Notes: generated by a model from the letters alone, not told the origin. Counted from the first letter of the stretch, positions 12,371-23,965 are shown. The stretch: DNA of 64,000 nt from Sepiola atlantica (GCA_963556195.1 OY744533.1:43335937-43399936); one strand, 5' to 3'. Made by a program: numbers and translations.

Positions 12371-12799
12371 GAGTGCAAGATTAAGGATTGGGTTGATGGC
12401 GTCAGTCCAACAGGAATAACATTTCTTCCTTTATGACTCGTTTGGTCTCAAAGGGAAAATAGTAAAGACACGGGATGAGATAGATTTGACTTGCCTAGGT
12501 TTAATATTTATGAAATACATTTCATTTCTCTGATAATTTCGATTCAGCTATCCTTTATTTGTAACAATATGCATTCCAGTGAGAATGCAATCCTGTGCTA
12601 AATTGAAATTGATCTCTTGTCAGTGATTGCAGCTGGAAATTTTCGGATTTGCGATTTATAAATTGAGTGAGAGATTTTTTAAATGGAGATTGTTGTGCAA
12701 TTGATATTTTGGTTAATTGCTGTAAAGTTGGGATAAAATCTTAATCATTAATGAGTTTCAGCATGATAAAATTTGTGAAACATACGTGTCCGGTGTGAT

Positions 12800-12975
12800 T
12801 TGTTGCTGTCAGGCTATGGTATGGTTCTTTGTAGTCCTAGGAGGTTCACCCTCCCAGCCTTCTCTCTATAAGAAGGGGTTAGTTTATTGCTAATCGCTTG
12901 AGGCGCCCTTACTGCAAAATGCAGACGGGGCTACTCACACCTTTTTTAGGCCAAAGTACACTTCCCCTACCTAGA
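12800..12975 (+). repeat. Dispersed repeat family B, copy 2 (right-truncated)
   Basis: Shares GTAGTCCTAGGAGGTTCACC, GGGGTTAGTTTATTGCTAAT and GCAGACGGGGCTACTCA with the copies at 10040 and 23690. It ends before the terminal AAATAAATA tail. Confidence 0.75.
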
Positions 12976-13289
12976 ACTTAGTATCTGAAGAACTTCCAGT
13001 TTATGCTTCAACAAAATGACCGTAATGGAAAAAGCGAAACCGTCTTAGAATTAAAACCGACCGTTCAAAGTCTCTTTCCATCACCAACGCCTGGATCCTT
13101 GTTTTGCCCCAGGAAAAATGTCTGGCTCTCTCTTTGATGAAGTTCTTTACTTTGATATGCTCCTAAAAGTGATTTTCACTTCACACCTAAAATGGAAGAC
13201 TTACGGTTGCTAAGGTTGCTGGAAAAATGGTTGGATCATTCTATTGCTCCAGAAAGCACCTGACTTCCGATGTAATCCTCAACCTATAT

Positions 13290-13810
13290 AATAATCAGAT
13301 ATGTCCTAAGATGGAGTACTGCTGCCACATCTGGGGAGGTGCTGCTCAGAGCACTCTTCAAAATCGACTCTGAAATCTAGTGGGGAATGATCTCTTTTGT
13401 TTCATACAGCCCCTTTCTCACAGAAGAAATGTTGCTAGTCTCTCTCTACTCTATAATTTTTCCCATGGAAGGTGCTCGACTGAGCTCCAATCTCTGTTTT
13501 TTTTTTCTTGTAAGGCATTCGCAGCAATAACTCGTTTTCTACCACAATGAAAAAATATTATATTTCTTCCTCTGTATGCCTAGCGTCAGAATGGAATTTC
13601 CATGAACTGAACGTCTTTGCAAGGGCTTCACATCTGTGGAACAGATTGCCACAGGACTGCTTCCCTGCAGATTACAACTTGGTCGTCTTCAAATCCAAAG
13701 TCAACAGATTCATTATGAGCCGTACCTACAAGTATTCGAACTTGGTCCTGACAATCGTTCCATCTCATGAACCCTTATCCTCGAGTGGCTATTGGCCTTG
13801 CAGCTCTGAC
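13290..13810 (+). pseudogene. C-terminal LINE ORF2 fragment, plus strand
   Basis: Frame-shifted remnants of the end of a non-LTR retrotransposon ORF2. Near 13305-13350 the translation reads KMEYCCHIWGGAAQSTL, equivalent to the MEYCCHIW block in the minus-strand LINE at 11.6 kb. An open 88-codon frame (13547-13813) contains FARASHLWNRLPQDCFPADY and VFKSKVNRF, the conserved tail of this ORF2 class. The sequence near 13765-13795 (CTTATCCTCGAGTGGCTATT) recurs at 61508, marking a shared 3' end. Stops and frameshifts show that it is dead. Confidence 0.82.
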
Positions 13811-13834
13811 TAAAATGGAGACATGGAGATATGC

Positions 13835-14115
13835 AAATGATCCATCCACACATGAACTCTATAAATCTTTCCTGCAATCAGACCTGGAGACAATGCAGCA
13901 ATGGATCACAGACTGACAACTGGAGCTGTGGATATGTGTATTACGATGCATTATGGGAAGAAATATTCAGTGTCCAAATACTCCCTCAAAACCACTAATA
14001 TCAAGAAATCTTCTTATGAACATGGGGCCTGGGCCTTACTGTCAACCACAATTTACGTTGAAAAAAAGCACTTCTCTAAAATTGTCAAGAAGGCCAATGA
14101 TGTCTTGGCATAAAA
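13835..14115 (+). pseudogene. LINE reverse transcriptase fragment
   Basis: Translation in mixed frames gives a stretch like LYKSFLQSDLETMQQWITD followed by LELW and a frame carrying KKSSYEHGAWALLSTTIY and FSKIVKKANDVLA. This matches, block for block, the segment at 9610-9890 of the LINE at 8.7-9.96 kb. It is an internal ORF2 fragment placed after the tail fragment at 13290-13810, so the order is scrambled relative to an intact element. Confidence 0.75.
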
Positions 14116-14173
14116 GTAAATTAGACTAAATAATAAAAAGCATATTTTTATTTTCCAAATGATGCCATTCCGT

Positions 14174-14310
14174 TTAGAAAATGACATCAGTCAAATGTTT
14201 TCCATTATTGTCCACACACTGTCAAAGACGTTCATGAAAGTTGTTCATAACTCAATCGATCATTTCATGGGGAATAGCAACAATTTATTGACGAATGGCA
14301 ACAATTTTTA
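14174..14310 (-). pseudogene. C-terminal remnant of a DDE (Tc1/mariner-type) transposase
   Basis: Minus-strand translation reads IPHEMID, stop, VMNNFHERL, stop, QCVDNNGKHLTDVIF, stop (TAA at 14174-14176). This is the conserved C-terminal end of a DDE_3-like transposase, where a helix with VM-NF-RL is followed by CV--NG-H. Two in-frame stops and the absence of upstream catalytic blocks mark it as dead. Confidence 0.65.
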
Positions 14311-14349
14311 ATTGTTCGTTAGATCGAGGTTGACGAGTGTATACGCTTG

Positions 14350-15580
14350 ACTTTAAATATCCCTAGAGAAATCGAAATAAAACAAAATGGCATCATATCT
14401 ACATTTGTAAAATAAAAATACTTTTTTATTCTTTTACTTTAATTTGCTTTTATTAAATCCTACAAATGCATCAGACCATTTTGCCCCACTCTGTACGACC
14501 CGCATTTTGTCTGCTTTTGGCTAGTGTGGGTATTTATTATAATTGGTCATGAAAAAAGCCAATGATGATGAAAAAAGCCAAGGATGCTGAAATCTTGATC
14601 AAAAACGAAGATTTGGTTTCTGTCAAGCAATAGGGAAGACCTGATCGAAAATGAAAATTGGTTTCACTGGCGAACCTTCAGTGATATGTCGATCAAAATG
14701 AGTAGAGAACCTGTTCATGCTGATGGACAGGCGGAGAACTAATTCCCATCGCCACATTCTGATGATAATTGAAATATCCACTTATTTCCGAAAATCATCA
14801 ATATCCACACGCAGCATCTGAGAGTGATAGAGACAGACAGATGTTGTTCTTAGTGACAACCAATGTATATAAGTTGGGGCATTTACTGCACTGACAGTGG
14901 GATTACAACACCAAATTTATATTCAAAATAGAAGAACAATAGCTTAGAAAGCTATTGTATACTGATCATGTGCTTGTAATCAGCATCTCCTAATGTTAAT
15001 TAATTTGCATACTGTTTTACTAAATGACATCTCATTGATTAACTATTCGTTTTCTAATTTAATGATTGTTTTCATTGTATAATAAAATATATTTTTATTA
15101 AAAAATGTTTTTCTAGGATAAGAAGTTTGGGGTTAAAAAAGTATTTTAAGATCAATTTGGTTTTGGGGTTGCAATCCAGTTCTAGATTGTAAAATACCCC
15201 CCCCCCTCCAAAACAAAATGAATACACACCGCAGCCAAGCAGGTGAGTACCCCCCCCCCTCCCTCTAATTAATTTCATTACAAAATTAAATGATACCATA
15301 ATGCACGTCGGTTCTTTCGTAAACAAGTCACTATTTTATTTTTTTGCTAAATTGTAAAATGAAAACAAACCCTAACCCAAAACACACGTGGACTTCAGCC
15401 AAGAAAACAAGTCAGTGAGTATCCCCTCCCCCATTTGTTATATCGTAGATAAAAGCGTAGTATTTTGGGTGAGAAGAGTCTTTCCGATCCATTTCAATTT
15501 ACTTCTGGAGGTTGTGAATCTTAGTTTCCTCAAGTTTCCCAGATAACACCGGGACACAGGTCCCATTAATGTGTGTGTAT
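14350..15580. other. No gene recognised; C-rich runs
   Basis: AT-rich sequence with two poly-C runs at about 15187-15198 and 15250-15261, in similar local contexts (AGTACCCCC and AATACCCCC), which suggests a local duplication. No coding or RNA gene is recognised. Confidence 0.4.
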
Positions 15581-15601
15581 ATATATATATATATTCCATG
15601 A

Positions 15602-15979
15602 AAAATGCCAGTATACTGAAATCATATGCCCTTAATAGGGTTAAGATGAAAATTCATATACACTAAATGTACAAAAGCAAGGAAATTCCCAAATTTTTAC
15701 ACTTTTATTGTCATTAAGGGTATGCGAGCACAACAGGAGTATGTATTTTACATGGTAGGAATTTTTCTTCAGCGCACCTCACACACTTCATCCACTCATG
15801 CATAGAGATTTATACTGTAGTGATGTGATAATGAAATGGTTTGGTTGATATGTAGGCATACTCTTAATGACAATAAAAGTGTAAAAATTTGGGAATTTCC
15901 TTGCTTTTGTACATTTAGTGTATATGAATTTTCATCTTAACCCTATTAAGGGCATATGATTTCAGTATACTGGCATTTT
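15602..15979. mobile_element. Inverted-repeat (foldback/MITE-like) element, arms about 124 bp
   Basis: The left arm, 15602-15725 (from AAAATGCCAGTATACTGAAA to TTGTCATTAAGGGTATGC), is the reverse complement of the right arm, 15856-15979. By eye I find only one mismatch (AAGGG against AAGAG) across the arms. A unique spacer of about 130 bp separates them. Near-identity of the arms suggests recent formation or gene conversion. No transposase lies inside. A TA microsatellite abuts the left end. Confidence 0.9.
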
Positions 15980-15985
15980 CTGGAA

Positions 15986-16380
15986 AACTAATGTATATGG
16001 TAAACTGAAATTAAAATGCCATCAACTAGACCCTAGAACCTCTATCTCTGCCAAAAATCAGCTGAATCTATCAAATAGTTGATGAGATACAGGGTGGCAC
16101 ACACGTACATACGTACGTACACACGGATAACACAAAATCACTCCTGACCTTTCTGGATCTCTGGGTTGCCTTGACTAATGATGCTGAAATTCTACACACT
16201 TATAGAACCTATCAAATAAAAATTTTGTGCAAAGTTTTTACTAATTTGGTTTATTGGGCTTTGAGTTATGACTGATCAAAGAAATGAGATTTCTAGCATA
16301 GGTCGTTTTTGAAGTCTATTAAGGGATAGAGCGCAATCGCGCCTCCCTTGATATATATATATATATATACACATACAATA
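15986..16380. repeat. Likely end of a dispersed element with (TA)n tail
   Basis: Sequence with a run of CGTACATACGTACGTACAC, then GATAGAGCGCAATCGCGCCTC closing on a TA microsatellite at 16349-16371. The structure of moderate-GC sequence ending in a simple repeat is common at the 3' end of transposable elements, but I cannot name the family. Confidence 0.35.
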
Positions 16381-16439
16381 TTTTTGAATAAATATTTAGT
16401 ATTAATACCTAGGGACACCAGTGTTTTATGCTTATGCAA

Positions 16440-16525
16440 TCTTCAGAGATGTTAATTCTTGCCGGTTGAAGGATTCAAACCCAGTTGCAAAGTTACCTCT
16501 GACTCGCAGTCAACCCCTCGGCCAA
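16440..16525 (-). repeat. tRNA-derived SINE head or tRNA pseudogene (Ser/Leu-like)
   Basis: On the minus strand TGGCCGAGGGGTTGAC resembles an A box with the D-arm of a class II tRNA. About 45 nt later GGGTTTGAATCC is a good B box. The acceptor arms do not pair well, so a functional tRNA gene is unlikely. Confidence 0.5.
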
Positions 16526-16954
16526 CACCAATTAACATGAAAATGAAGAAAATTTAAAATCTATAAATATCAAATTAGCGGACATATACAGTAAGTGAGT
16601 CGAACAGTGTTCAACAACAACAGAGGGTTGGAACATCGCATTACACCTAGTATAACTGCTAATTATTAAATTCTTTTAAAGGCCCAGTTTCAGGTTAACG
16701 ATAAAACACCAGAATAAACTGCAACATTTAATTTTTTTTTTAATTTGGTTGTTCGGCGAACCCTGATATTAGTCAGAACGTCCTCAATATTTCTTCCTCT
16801 CAGTTGTCTCCACTTGAACTTAATATCCTTTTGGGATTTCTGCATTTCTCCTACAATTACAAAACGTGAAGAAATATACTTTGAATTCTAAGTCTTCTTT
16901 GCTCAACTAGCAAGACTCTCATCTATATCCGACTCGTTAGTTTAGTGATCTTAA

Positions 16955-18195
16955 ATGACTTTGTACGCAGGTACACCTGTCTCTTTTTGTGGATCAAAAT
17001 GGTGTAGTGAATATTTTCGCACTATTAAAGCACTTCGACAAAATAAATCTTTGGTTATCACAAAACCTGATAAAGGCTCATGGGTCATCATCCTTGATCA
17101 TCAAGATTATGTTAATAAAATGATAACTATCCTGAGGGACACCTCTAAATTTGTTCAGTTGGGTCCGATAGATGCGCATGATTCCGCTATATCTATCGAG
17201 ACCATGTTTCCAAAACGTCAAATGGGTTAAGAGTTGAGCTCTTCCTACCAGCATTTCTAATTTGATCAGACCTTCTGGTTCTATCTGTCCCCACCTCTAT
17301 GATTTACCTAAAACTAATAAAGATGGGGTACCATTAAGACCCATATTATCTATCATAGAGTCTTCACAGCATCAGGTAGCCAAATGGATTGCTACCATTT
17401 TGGAACAAGTTCTGGAACACTATAGTTCATTTTCTATTAAAGATTCACTTACATTTTCGGATTTTATACAAAATTATTCTCATGCTGACAGATTTATTTG
17501 TTCCTTTGATATATCAAATCTTTTTAGCTGTGCTCCCCTTCTAGAGACAATTAATATACGTGTGGAAGTATTTTTGTGGAATTAATGAAATTCGCCACTA
17601 TGTCGGTTGAATTCAGTTTTGACGACATTATGTGCAGACAGATTGATGGGTTCTCCTTTAGGGCCGGCATTGACCAACATCTTTTGTAGGTTTTCATGAA
17701 GAGGGTGTGTAATCTGGTTTTAAAGACCAGATGTTTACTTTCGTTATGTTGACGACACCTTTTGTTTGTTCAACAATGAGACGGAAGCAGAGTTTTTTTG
17801 TTTTTATCTCCCTCAACAATATTCTTCCAGTTCTTAAGTTTACTTCGGACAATGAAGCCAATTCTTCACTTCTATTTCTGTATGTGTTACTTTGTAAAAC
17901 TTCTTTCGTTTTTTTTTACTTCAATATACTGTAAACCAACTTTTACTGGTCTCTATACTCGTTGGGACTCATTTTGTCCCACAAAACAAAAGTTTAATTT
18001 GATCAAGACCCTTACCCTTAGAGTCTTAATGATTCGTTCTAAGACCAAGTTTGATGATGAAGTTAAATTCATTACTAAAACTCTCTCCAACAATGGCTAT
18101 CCATTAGACATTGTTGAATCTATCAAAAATAAAATTTCGAATTTCTATAAAACTGAAACAGCTTCTGCTGGCAGATGTCCTATTTACCGTGGCTA
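16955..18195 (+). pseudogene. Penelope-like element reverse transcriptase (degenerate)
   Basis: Fragments of a Penelope-like retroelement reverse transcriptase occur in the expected order. SLVITKPDKGSWVIILDHQDY (17050-17110) and a block with HLYDLPKTNKDGVPLRPILS (17289-17350) are characteristic of this class, followed by AKWIATILEQVLEHYSSFSI and FICSFDISNLFS (palm, first catalytic aspartate). In another frame YFRYVDDTFCLFNNETEAE carries the catalytic YVDD at 17745-17756. A final open frame reads SIYCKPTFTGLYTRWDSF, the conserved thumb region, and decays at about 18195. No GIY-YIG endonuclease follows. At least four frameshifts and stops make it non-functional, although the two catalytic aspartate motifs survive. 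Confidence 0.9.
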
Positions 18196-18267
18196 GACTT
18201 GACAAACAAAGTTTTGTCTGTACAACAATTTTACTTTGCCTCGAATACAGGAGTTGTTTTTTCTACC

Positions 18268-18288
18268 GGGGGGGGGGGGGGGGGGGGG
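18268..18288. repeat. Poly-G tract (21 bp)
   Basis: An uninterrupted run of about 21 G just after the end of the Penelope-like remnant. It could form a quadruplex or be a slippage site. Confidence 0.9.
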
Positions 18289-18399
18289 ATTTGATCGTTT
18301 TTCTTTTTATTGTCCTAGTCATTTATATTGTAAATAGATAAAGTATGTTGAACAAAGTGTGTGTTTGTTGAGTGTCAGAAGACAAAGTTCACACAAGTA

Positions 18400-19130
18400 G
18401 ACTATGAGCTGAGTCTTTATCTATGGGGTTGTTGCCTCGGGAAAGCCCACCGGAGATAAGTGCAGGGTCCCATTCTATGCGCGACATGAAACTACAGTTA
18501 TCCCGATATTATACAACTGTTGATAGAGTAGCCACTCTTACCGCTATCTAACAGTTAAGGCTCCTGTACTACCAGTCGGAAACAGCAGCCAGACAAGCTG
18601 ACAAACCTGTACCCTCAACCTGTAACACAAGGGTGGCCCAGACTAGTCATGTGAAACTAAGTGGCAAGCAAGTGTCCCCAAGTTGCCCAGGTAGAGGAAA
18701 GAAATGATAGGACGGCGTTCATTGCCCTAGTCAGGAAACAAGGCCAAGCACTGGGTGTCTTTGAGGAGTCTTTGTGCCTAGCTAATAGACAAAGAAGGAA
18801 TGCAAAGGTTGGGCGATAGGCAGAGCCTATCTATTTCTTAAGCAATTAAAGTTTGCAAACCGGATATTTTGTTTGAGTCTTCAGTTCTAGGAACGTTGTC
18901 GACCAGGACTAAGAAGGCCTCCCTCTCCCAGTGGTTCGGTGCCAAGGCGTAGAAGTCAGTAGCATAGGTTTTACATCAGAGTTTTACTTCTCCTAGATAG
19001 ATGACGTGACAAGATCTACAGATCCATCATACTGAGAGGGGTAATCCCACGCTCAAGCCAGGTATTTCTGCGGCCCCACCTGGATATATAAGAAGTATAA
19101 GTTTCTACTTAAATAAAGTTTTCATGTTCC
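18400..19130 (+). other. GC-richer segment ending in TATATAAG, AATAAA and poly-C
   Basis: About 730 bp with visibly higher GC than the surroundings, no long open frame, and a 3' end carrying GGATATATAAGAAG, then AAATAAAG about 30 bp later, then a C run at 19131-19141. The layout of a TATA-like box shortly before a polyadenylation-type signal resembles an LTR or the terminal repeat of a retroelement. It directly follows the Penelope-like fragment and could be its terminal repeat. No second copy is in the window. Confidence 0.35.
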
Positions 19131-19387
19131 CCCCCCCCCCGCCAAAAAAAAGTAAAATTGAAGATAGGTTTCTCTCTCATAATAGGTAGAAAGGAGATAA
19201 ATTTAGAGCAAACCAATTTACTTTTGTTTGTCTATTTCTTTTTCTTTTTAAAGACACAACTCTCATTTGTTGAAAAAAAAGAATGGTATAAAAATACGGA
19301 GTTACAAGCCTTTTGAGAGTATCCCAAAAACTTGAATGTACTTTGGCAGTCAATTCTCCGGACAGCAGAGGGAAGTATGGTGGGGAA

Positions 19388-19389
<2 letters not shown>

Positions 19390-19430
<41 letters not shown>
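19390..19430. repeat. (TA)n microsatellite
   Basis: About 20 uninterrupted TA units. Minus-strand frames over it encode runs of Ile-Tyr and are artefacts. Confidence 0.95.
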
Positions 19431-19433
<3 letters not shown>

Positions 19434-20320
19434 CTCCTAAGAAATACCAAAAATACATTTGAATGCTGTAAGAAGAGAATTTAAAACAAGCAATTTATAG
19501 TTTAAAATAGGAAAACTTCACAGATTCATTACATTCGTGATCAATGAAGATAAAAATGTATGAATGTTTTTGTAACCGTTGTGAAGTCTAAACCGTTTTA
19601 TGCTGACACACACTGGCACCTCAGAAGTGTCTGCTACAGAAATATCGGGCTGGATCAATAAAATCGATTGGAATTTCAGTTTATTCTGACAAAGAACACA
19701 AAGTGATAATGTTTGTAAAGAACTGGCTAGTTAGAATCAAATATCGATTTGTTAAAAAGATTGCTATTTAGGTCTAATTTGGAAAGTATGACAGACTTGA
19801 TTTTATATATTAGAAGAAAAAATACATGGTTTGAAAAACTGGAGGGAAGATAAGAGTCATGTTAATCCCATGTCTGTAATCTTATCTCTCTTTCTCTCTC
19901 CCTCTCTTATATATCACATCACCATCAGGGTTTTAGATCATTCCTGGAGGAGGAACCCCTCCCTGGTTTCCGACCACCTTATTGGTGATTGTCATTCAGG
20001 GTTTTTGCCATAGTCGCCACGCTAGGCATTGCGGATTGGCGACGCTATTTGCACATAGCTAGGTGTCTCTTATATATATAATAATTATATATTCACTTAG
20101 CTTTAACAATTTCCTACAGTTTCATGGTTTTCATTGATCATCAAAACTATCATAAGAATCAAAAGGAATAAAAAATAAATAAATAAAAAATCAGTATTTA
20201 CTCTCAATAGAGTTTAAAATAAACTAATTTTTGTAAAATGGTTTATTCACTTCATGAAAACTTAATTTAATTTTTGTTGATAAAATGCTGCACCTGTGCA
20301 ATGTTAGGTAAGCCAATTAG
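19431..20320. other. No gene recognised
   Basis: AT-rich. A moderately GC-rich patch near 19930-20060 (AGTCGCCACGCTAGGCATTG followed by GCGGATTGGCGACGCTAT) contains the imperfect palindrome GTCGCCA...TGGCGAC, but no coding region. Confidence 0.4.
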
Positions 20321-20324
20321 TTGT

Positions 20325-20520
20325 GTATCTTTATAAAGTTAGGTATGTTTATATATTTGTATGTACAGGATTCACTCCTAAACTAATTAACTGATTATTA
20401 TGAATTTTAGAACACGGCTGCTAGGCTTAAAGTTTGGGCTATATTTAGTTATTCAGATACCCCCGAATTTTGTGAAATTGTAACAATAGGTATTGTATAT
20501 CAATAAAATTCACCAAATTT
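20325..20520 (+). repeat. Dispersed repeat family C, copy 1
   Basis: Opens with ATAAAGTTAGGTATGT and GTACAGGATTCACTCCTAAA, followed by CTAATTAACTGATTATTATG. Related copies are at 38010-38275 (reverse), 39465-39560 and 48245-48350. Three of the four sit directly against TA/TG microsatellites. Confidence 0.7.
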
Positions 20521-20679
20521 CAGTTTCTTTGAATCTTTACCATCAGATGATGACTGCCCCCCCCCCTCCAGACTCTAGTCATATCCAACATTAAACATTT
20601 CCTGGGGTCACAATTAGTGGCATGACCAAAATTGAATGTGTTAGGGAGCTACAGGGTTACATATCTACTTTAAACGATT

Positions 20680-20850
20680 GATGTCAACATATTACTGTTG
20701 CTGGGATGTGAGTGGCCAATGGCAAAAAAAATCTGAATTTGAAACGAATTTCCCAACCTGGGGGATGCTCTCCCCCCAAAAAAAAACCAACCTGGGGGAT
20801 TCTCTCCCACCATTTTCCAACCTAGAGGGTCATGGCCCCACATCCGCATG
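20680..20850 (+). repeat. Repeat family A, 5' part
   Basis: GATGTGAGTGGCCAATGGC followed by a GAATTTC-CAACCTGGGGG block matches the start of the copy at 62250. The C/A-rich CCCCCCAAAAAAAA stretch is an internal expansion. Confidence 0.55.
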
Positions 20851-20929
20851 TATGAAATTTAACATACGATTATCCTGTTTCCAGACCATTCTAGCTTTTC
20901 AGGGCATTAACTAAAAACGTTTTTGCTAT

Positions 20930-21385
20930 GTGGGATAAATTTTGTGCATTTTTATGGTCATGCAGAAAAGTTCAATTAGACAAAATTACCCTACCACTAA
21001 CTACGTCCGAGTGGTAAGTGCCCTAAAAAAAACCTTCCTTAACACTAAATCCAAGAGCAACCGTCCTCCAAAAAAAGACTTCTCTTAACCCTAAGTCAGA
21101 GTGACAAACAAAAATCTGGTAAAACCACACTTAATCTAAAGAAAAAGTAGATGCCTCCACCCCACTAAAAAAAATGCACAGAATTTATCTCCCATAACAA
21201 AAAAATACGGTTAATGCCCTAAAATGTTAGAATGACAAAGAAATGTGGAATCATTTCACATTAAATTCATATGCGAAACTGATCTCCCAGTTTAAATTCT
21301 AAAATAATGTTTTTTTTTCTTCTTTCTGCCAAGTTTTTCAGAGTTTTCACTCATAATTACCTAAAGAAAATAGAACTTTTTTTCG
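20930..21385 (+). mobile_element. Foldback family D, copy 1 (left arm missing)
   Basis: Contains the family core CTACCACTAACTACGTCCGA, the block ATGCCCTAAAATGTTAGAATG, and the right-arm block GAAACTGATCTCCCAGTTTA followed by GCCAAGTTTTTCAGAGTTTTC. The copies at 51640-52330 and 55310-55752 have both arms. Confidence 0.65.
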
Positions 21386-21479
21386 GTGGTGGGGGGGGGG
21401 GGTTCAGGGAAAGGTGTTAATTTACAATATTTTCAGTATGAGAAAAAAAAGTATCAACTAATACATTTTAAAGGAGGCA

Positions 21480-22290
21480 GGAAGACATTCATTGATGAGA
21501 CAAAAGTCTTCTACTTCACTTGGCAAAATTAACATTTTGAGAGAAGAAAGGGAAGTGAAGCAAGGCAAAACATGACAGAGAGGAAGAGAAGTAGAGAAAA
21601 AAAAACAGGAAAAGAGAAAGAAAGATAAAGTGAGAGAGAGGAAGAAAGAAATAAAATCGAAACAAATGGTAAAAAAATAAGAAACATAAATCTCTAGCGA
21701 TTTGGCCTTTTCTTATTTAAAAAAAAAAGAAAAAAAAGCAGTATTCCGCCTTTTTCTGAATTACAAAAAAAAAAAAATCGAATTCTGCTGAAAGGTAGTA
21801 CTCGCATACCTGGTGGAGAGAGCAGCACAAAAAACAACTTTTTCCTAAACAATTCCAATTAGTTTCAACTAAGAAAGTCAAAATTAAAGGTGGGGGAAGG
21901 AGACAAGAAGTCATTCTTTGATGAAACAAAAATCATCTAACTCCTCTACTTTTCTTCATGAATTGGTTGAAGTCTTAGCCTTCACAGCAAAATTAACATT
22001 TTCAGTTTTCAGAGGGAACTGTCATAAGAGGGAAAAGGAAGGCACAACAAGACGGAGAGAGTAAGAGATAAAAAAAAGAGGAAAAGAAAAAAAAAAAGAG
22101 GAAAACAGAGAAATAAAATCCAGCCAAATAGTGAGGAAAAAATAAGGAGGTAAGGCTCTAGTGATTTGGCAGAAATCAGCTTTTTCTTATTTAAAAAAAA
22201 TGTGAATTATGACCAAAAAGTAGAGAACTTGTATCCATGAGAGGCTCTCGCAATTTAAACAGTGACTTAACATCCCTGCAGTTGAGAATT
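21480..22290 (+). repeat. Repeat family A, two adjacent copies
   Basis: One copy runs about 21480-21820 (ATTGATGAGACAAAAGTCTT, purine-rich tract, then a poly-A rich end) and the next about 21830-22290 (GTTTCAACTAAGAAAGTCAA, TTCTTTGATGAAACAAAAAT, purine-rich tract, CAGCTTTTTCTTATTT). Both are in plus orientation. Confidence 0.7.
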
Positions 22291-22299
22291 TTTTTTCTG

Positions 22300-22905
22300 T
22301 AATAATGCACAGAAATCAGAAAATAATAACAAAACACAGAATTTGGCATCACAGATATGTAATTGTCAGTGTTGAAATATATACAAAGAGCAATGCTTTA
22401 GATTATAACAGTTGATGGAATTTAAATAGTCTCTTGGCTTGATTCCCTAAAGGTTTAAAGTTCCAAAGTCACATTTTTTTTATTTGAAATTTTAAAAAAA
22501 TTGTTTTAATTGTTTTTTTCTCTAATTAAAGAATTGTATATATTATATTCGATTTTTTAAATTTTCTTTTTTTCTCATTTTTTTTTCTTTTTCAATTGGT
22601 GACTTTTTTTTGAATTGGCACACAGATAATAATCGTCAAGCAACATGCATAGCAAAAAAAAAACACAAAATCAAGACAAAAAATGTTTAAGAAAAAAAAT
22701 AAAACAAAGAAAATTTCATATAATTCTTTTTAATATTCAAAACAAAAAACACAATAGAAATGTATCCTCTTTCCATTCCATTCGCACACACACATACACA
22801 CACACAATTAGTTCCCCCAAATGTGTCACATGACAGCAGAAAGAGGAGCTTATTTATTATGTCAATGGTGAGAATTATGACTAATACAATAATGATTGTA
22901 ATTTT
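22300..22905. other. No gene recognised; poly-T/poly-A rich
   Basis: Low-complexity T- and A-rich sequence with a short (CA)n at 22785-22807. No coding region is supported. Confidence 0.4.
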
Positions 22906-22910
22906 TAAAT

Positions 22911-22980
22911 TTTCGATGATGGTGATTATAATGATGATGATGATAATAATGACGAAGATGATGATAATGATGAGTAGCAG
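22911..22980. repeat. Imperfect (ATG)n microsatellite
   Basis: GATGATGATAATAATGACGA-type trinucleotide repeats. The overlapping open frames are Met/Ile or Ser runs and are artefacts. Confidence 0.85.
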
Positions 22981-23147
22981 GTGGAAGTTTTTTTCTTCCT
23001 CGCCAGCCTATTCACTTTTATATTGCAACTGTAATCATAAAATTTAAATGTAATCCACAAGGGGAGATAACTTTGAGCAGTGGCAGACAAGGTAGAGTGA
23101 CTTTCCCTTGCATTGTAATTGACAAAAAAATCAGCAGTTGGAGAATG

Positions 23148-23182
23148 CACACACACACACGCACGCACACACACACACACAC
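23148..23182. repeat. (CA)n microsatellite
   Basis: CA repeat interrupted by two GCA units. Confidence 0.95.
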
Positions 23183-23484
23183 ATTACTTCTCATAATTAT
23201 ACACATTTTAATGGAATTTTTTTAAACACTTTAACGTATTTTTATTATTAATCCAATGGACAAGCAATGCCTTAGAACTTCATAAGTTTATTTTAAAGTG
23301 TCCATGTGTATATTTTCCTAAAGATCTTCAATATATAGAAATTTGCTTTGGTGTATCCGCTTAACGCCAAAACGATTCATTGCATATGATTAATTGAACG
23401 CAATTTGCTATTTTTACCCATATCTTGAGGGGGCAATTGTGAGTTCATACTTTTCCCAACAATATTAAGGTGTAAATATCAACA

Positions 23485-23565
23485 ATGGATCCAATTGGAT
23501 TTGAACTCAGGATAGCCGATCTCATAGTCCGTGATGGCATCCATTAAGCTACTCTTGTTTTAAAA
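23485..23565 (-). repeat. tRNA-derived SINE head
   Basis: On the minus strand GTAGCTTAATGGATGCCATC is A-box-like, and about 35 nt later GAGTTCAAATCC is a good B box. Flanking sequence does not form a tRNA acceptor stem, so a SINE head or tRNA relic is the likely reading. Confidence 0.5.
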
Positions 23566-23689
23566 CATGGGTTATATTTAGTATTAGCTGAGTCCCATAT
23601 ATTTAAATATTGAACTCAATATTGATATGTATCTAAATATTATTAGACAAAAAGTTACCTTCATAATGCTAACATAATACTTTATTTAT

Positions 23690-23965
23690 TTACCTACTCT
23701 CCAGGAGGTTAGACAAAAGGTCAGGTGTGGTTTTGAAAAGTCAATGCACTAGGATTAGCTCACTCTGGCCTACAAAAAATGCCTGAGCTGCCCCGTCGGC
23801 ATTCCCCAGAAGGGACACCTCAGGCGATTAGTAATAAACTAACCCCTTCTCAACGAGAAGGTAAAGCTTGGGAAGGTGGACCTCCTGAGACTGAACAGGA
23901 CCATACCTCAGCCCGACAGAGCAGGATCAGAGGAAACTGATTGTCAAGGACGTATCCATGACTGT
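23690..23965 (-). repeat. Dispersed repeat family B, copy 3
   Basis: Reverse complement of the unit at 10040-10305: it shows AGGAGGTTAGACAAAAGGTC, GCCCCGTCGGCATT, AATAAACTAACCCCTTCTC and GGTGGACCTCCTGAGACTGA. It is the most complete copy, with the A/T tail at its left end on the plus strand. Shorter relatives of its tail may lie near 27810 and 62448. Confidence 0.8.

Noticed and set aside
22926..23206. Cys/Val-rich minus-strand frames
   Set aside because: They are driven by CA and ATG microsatellites.
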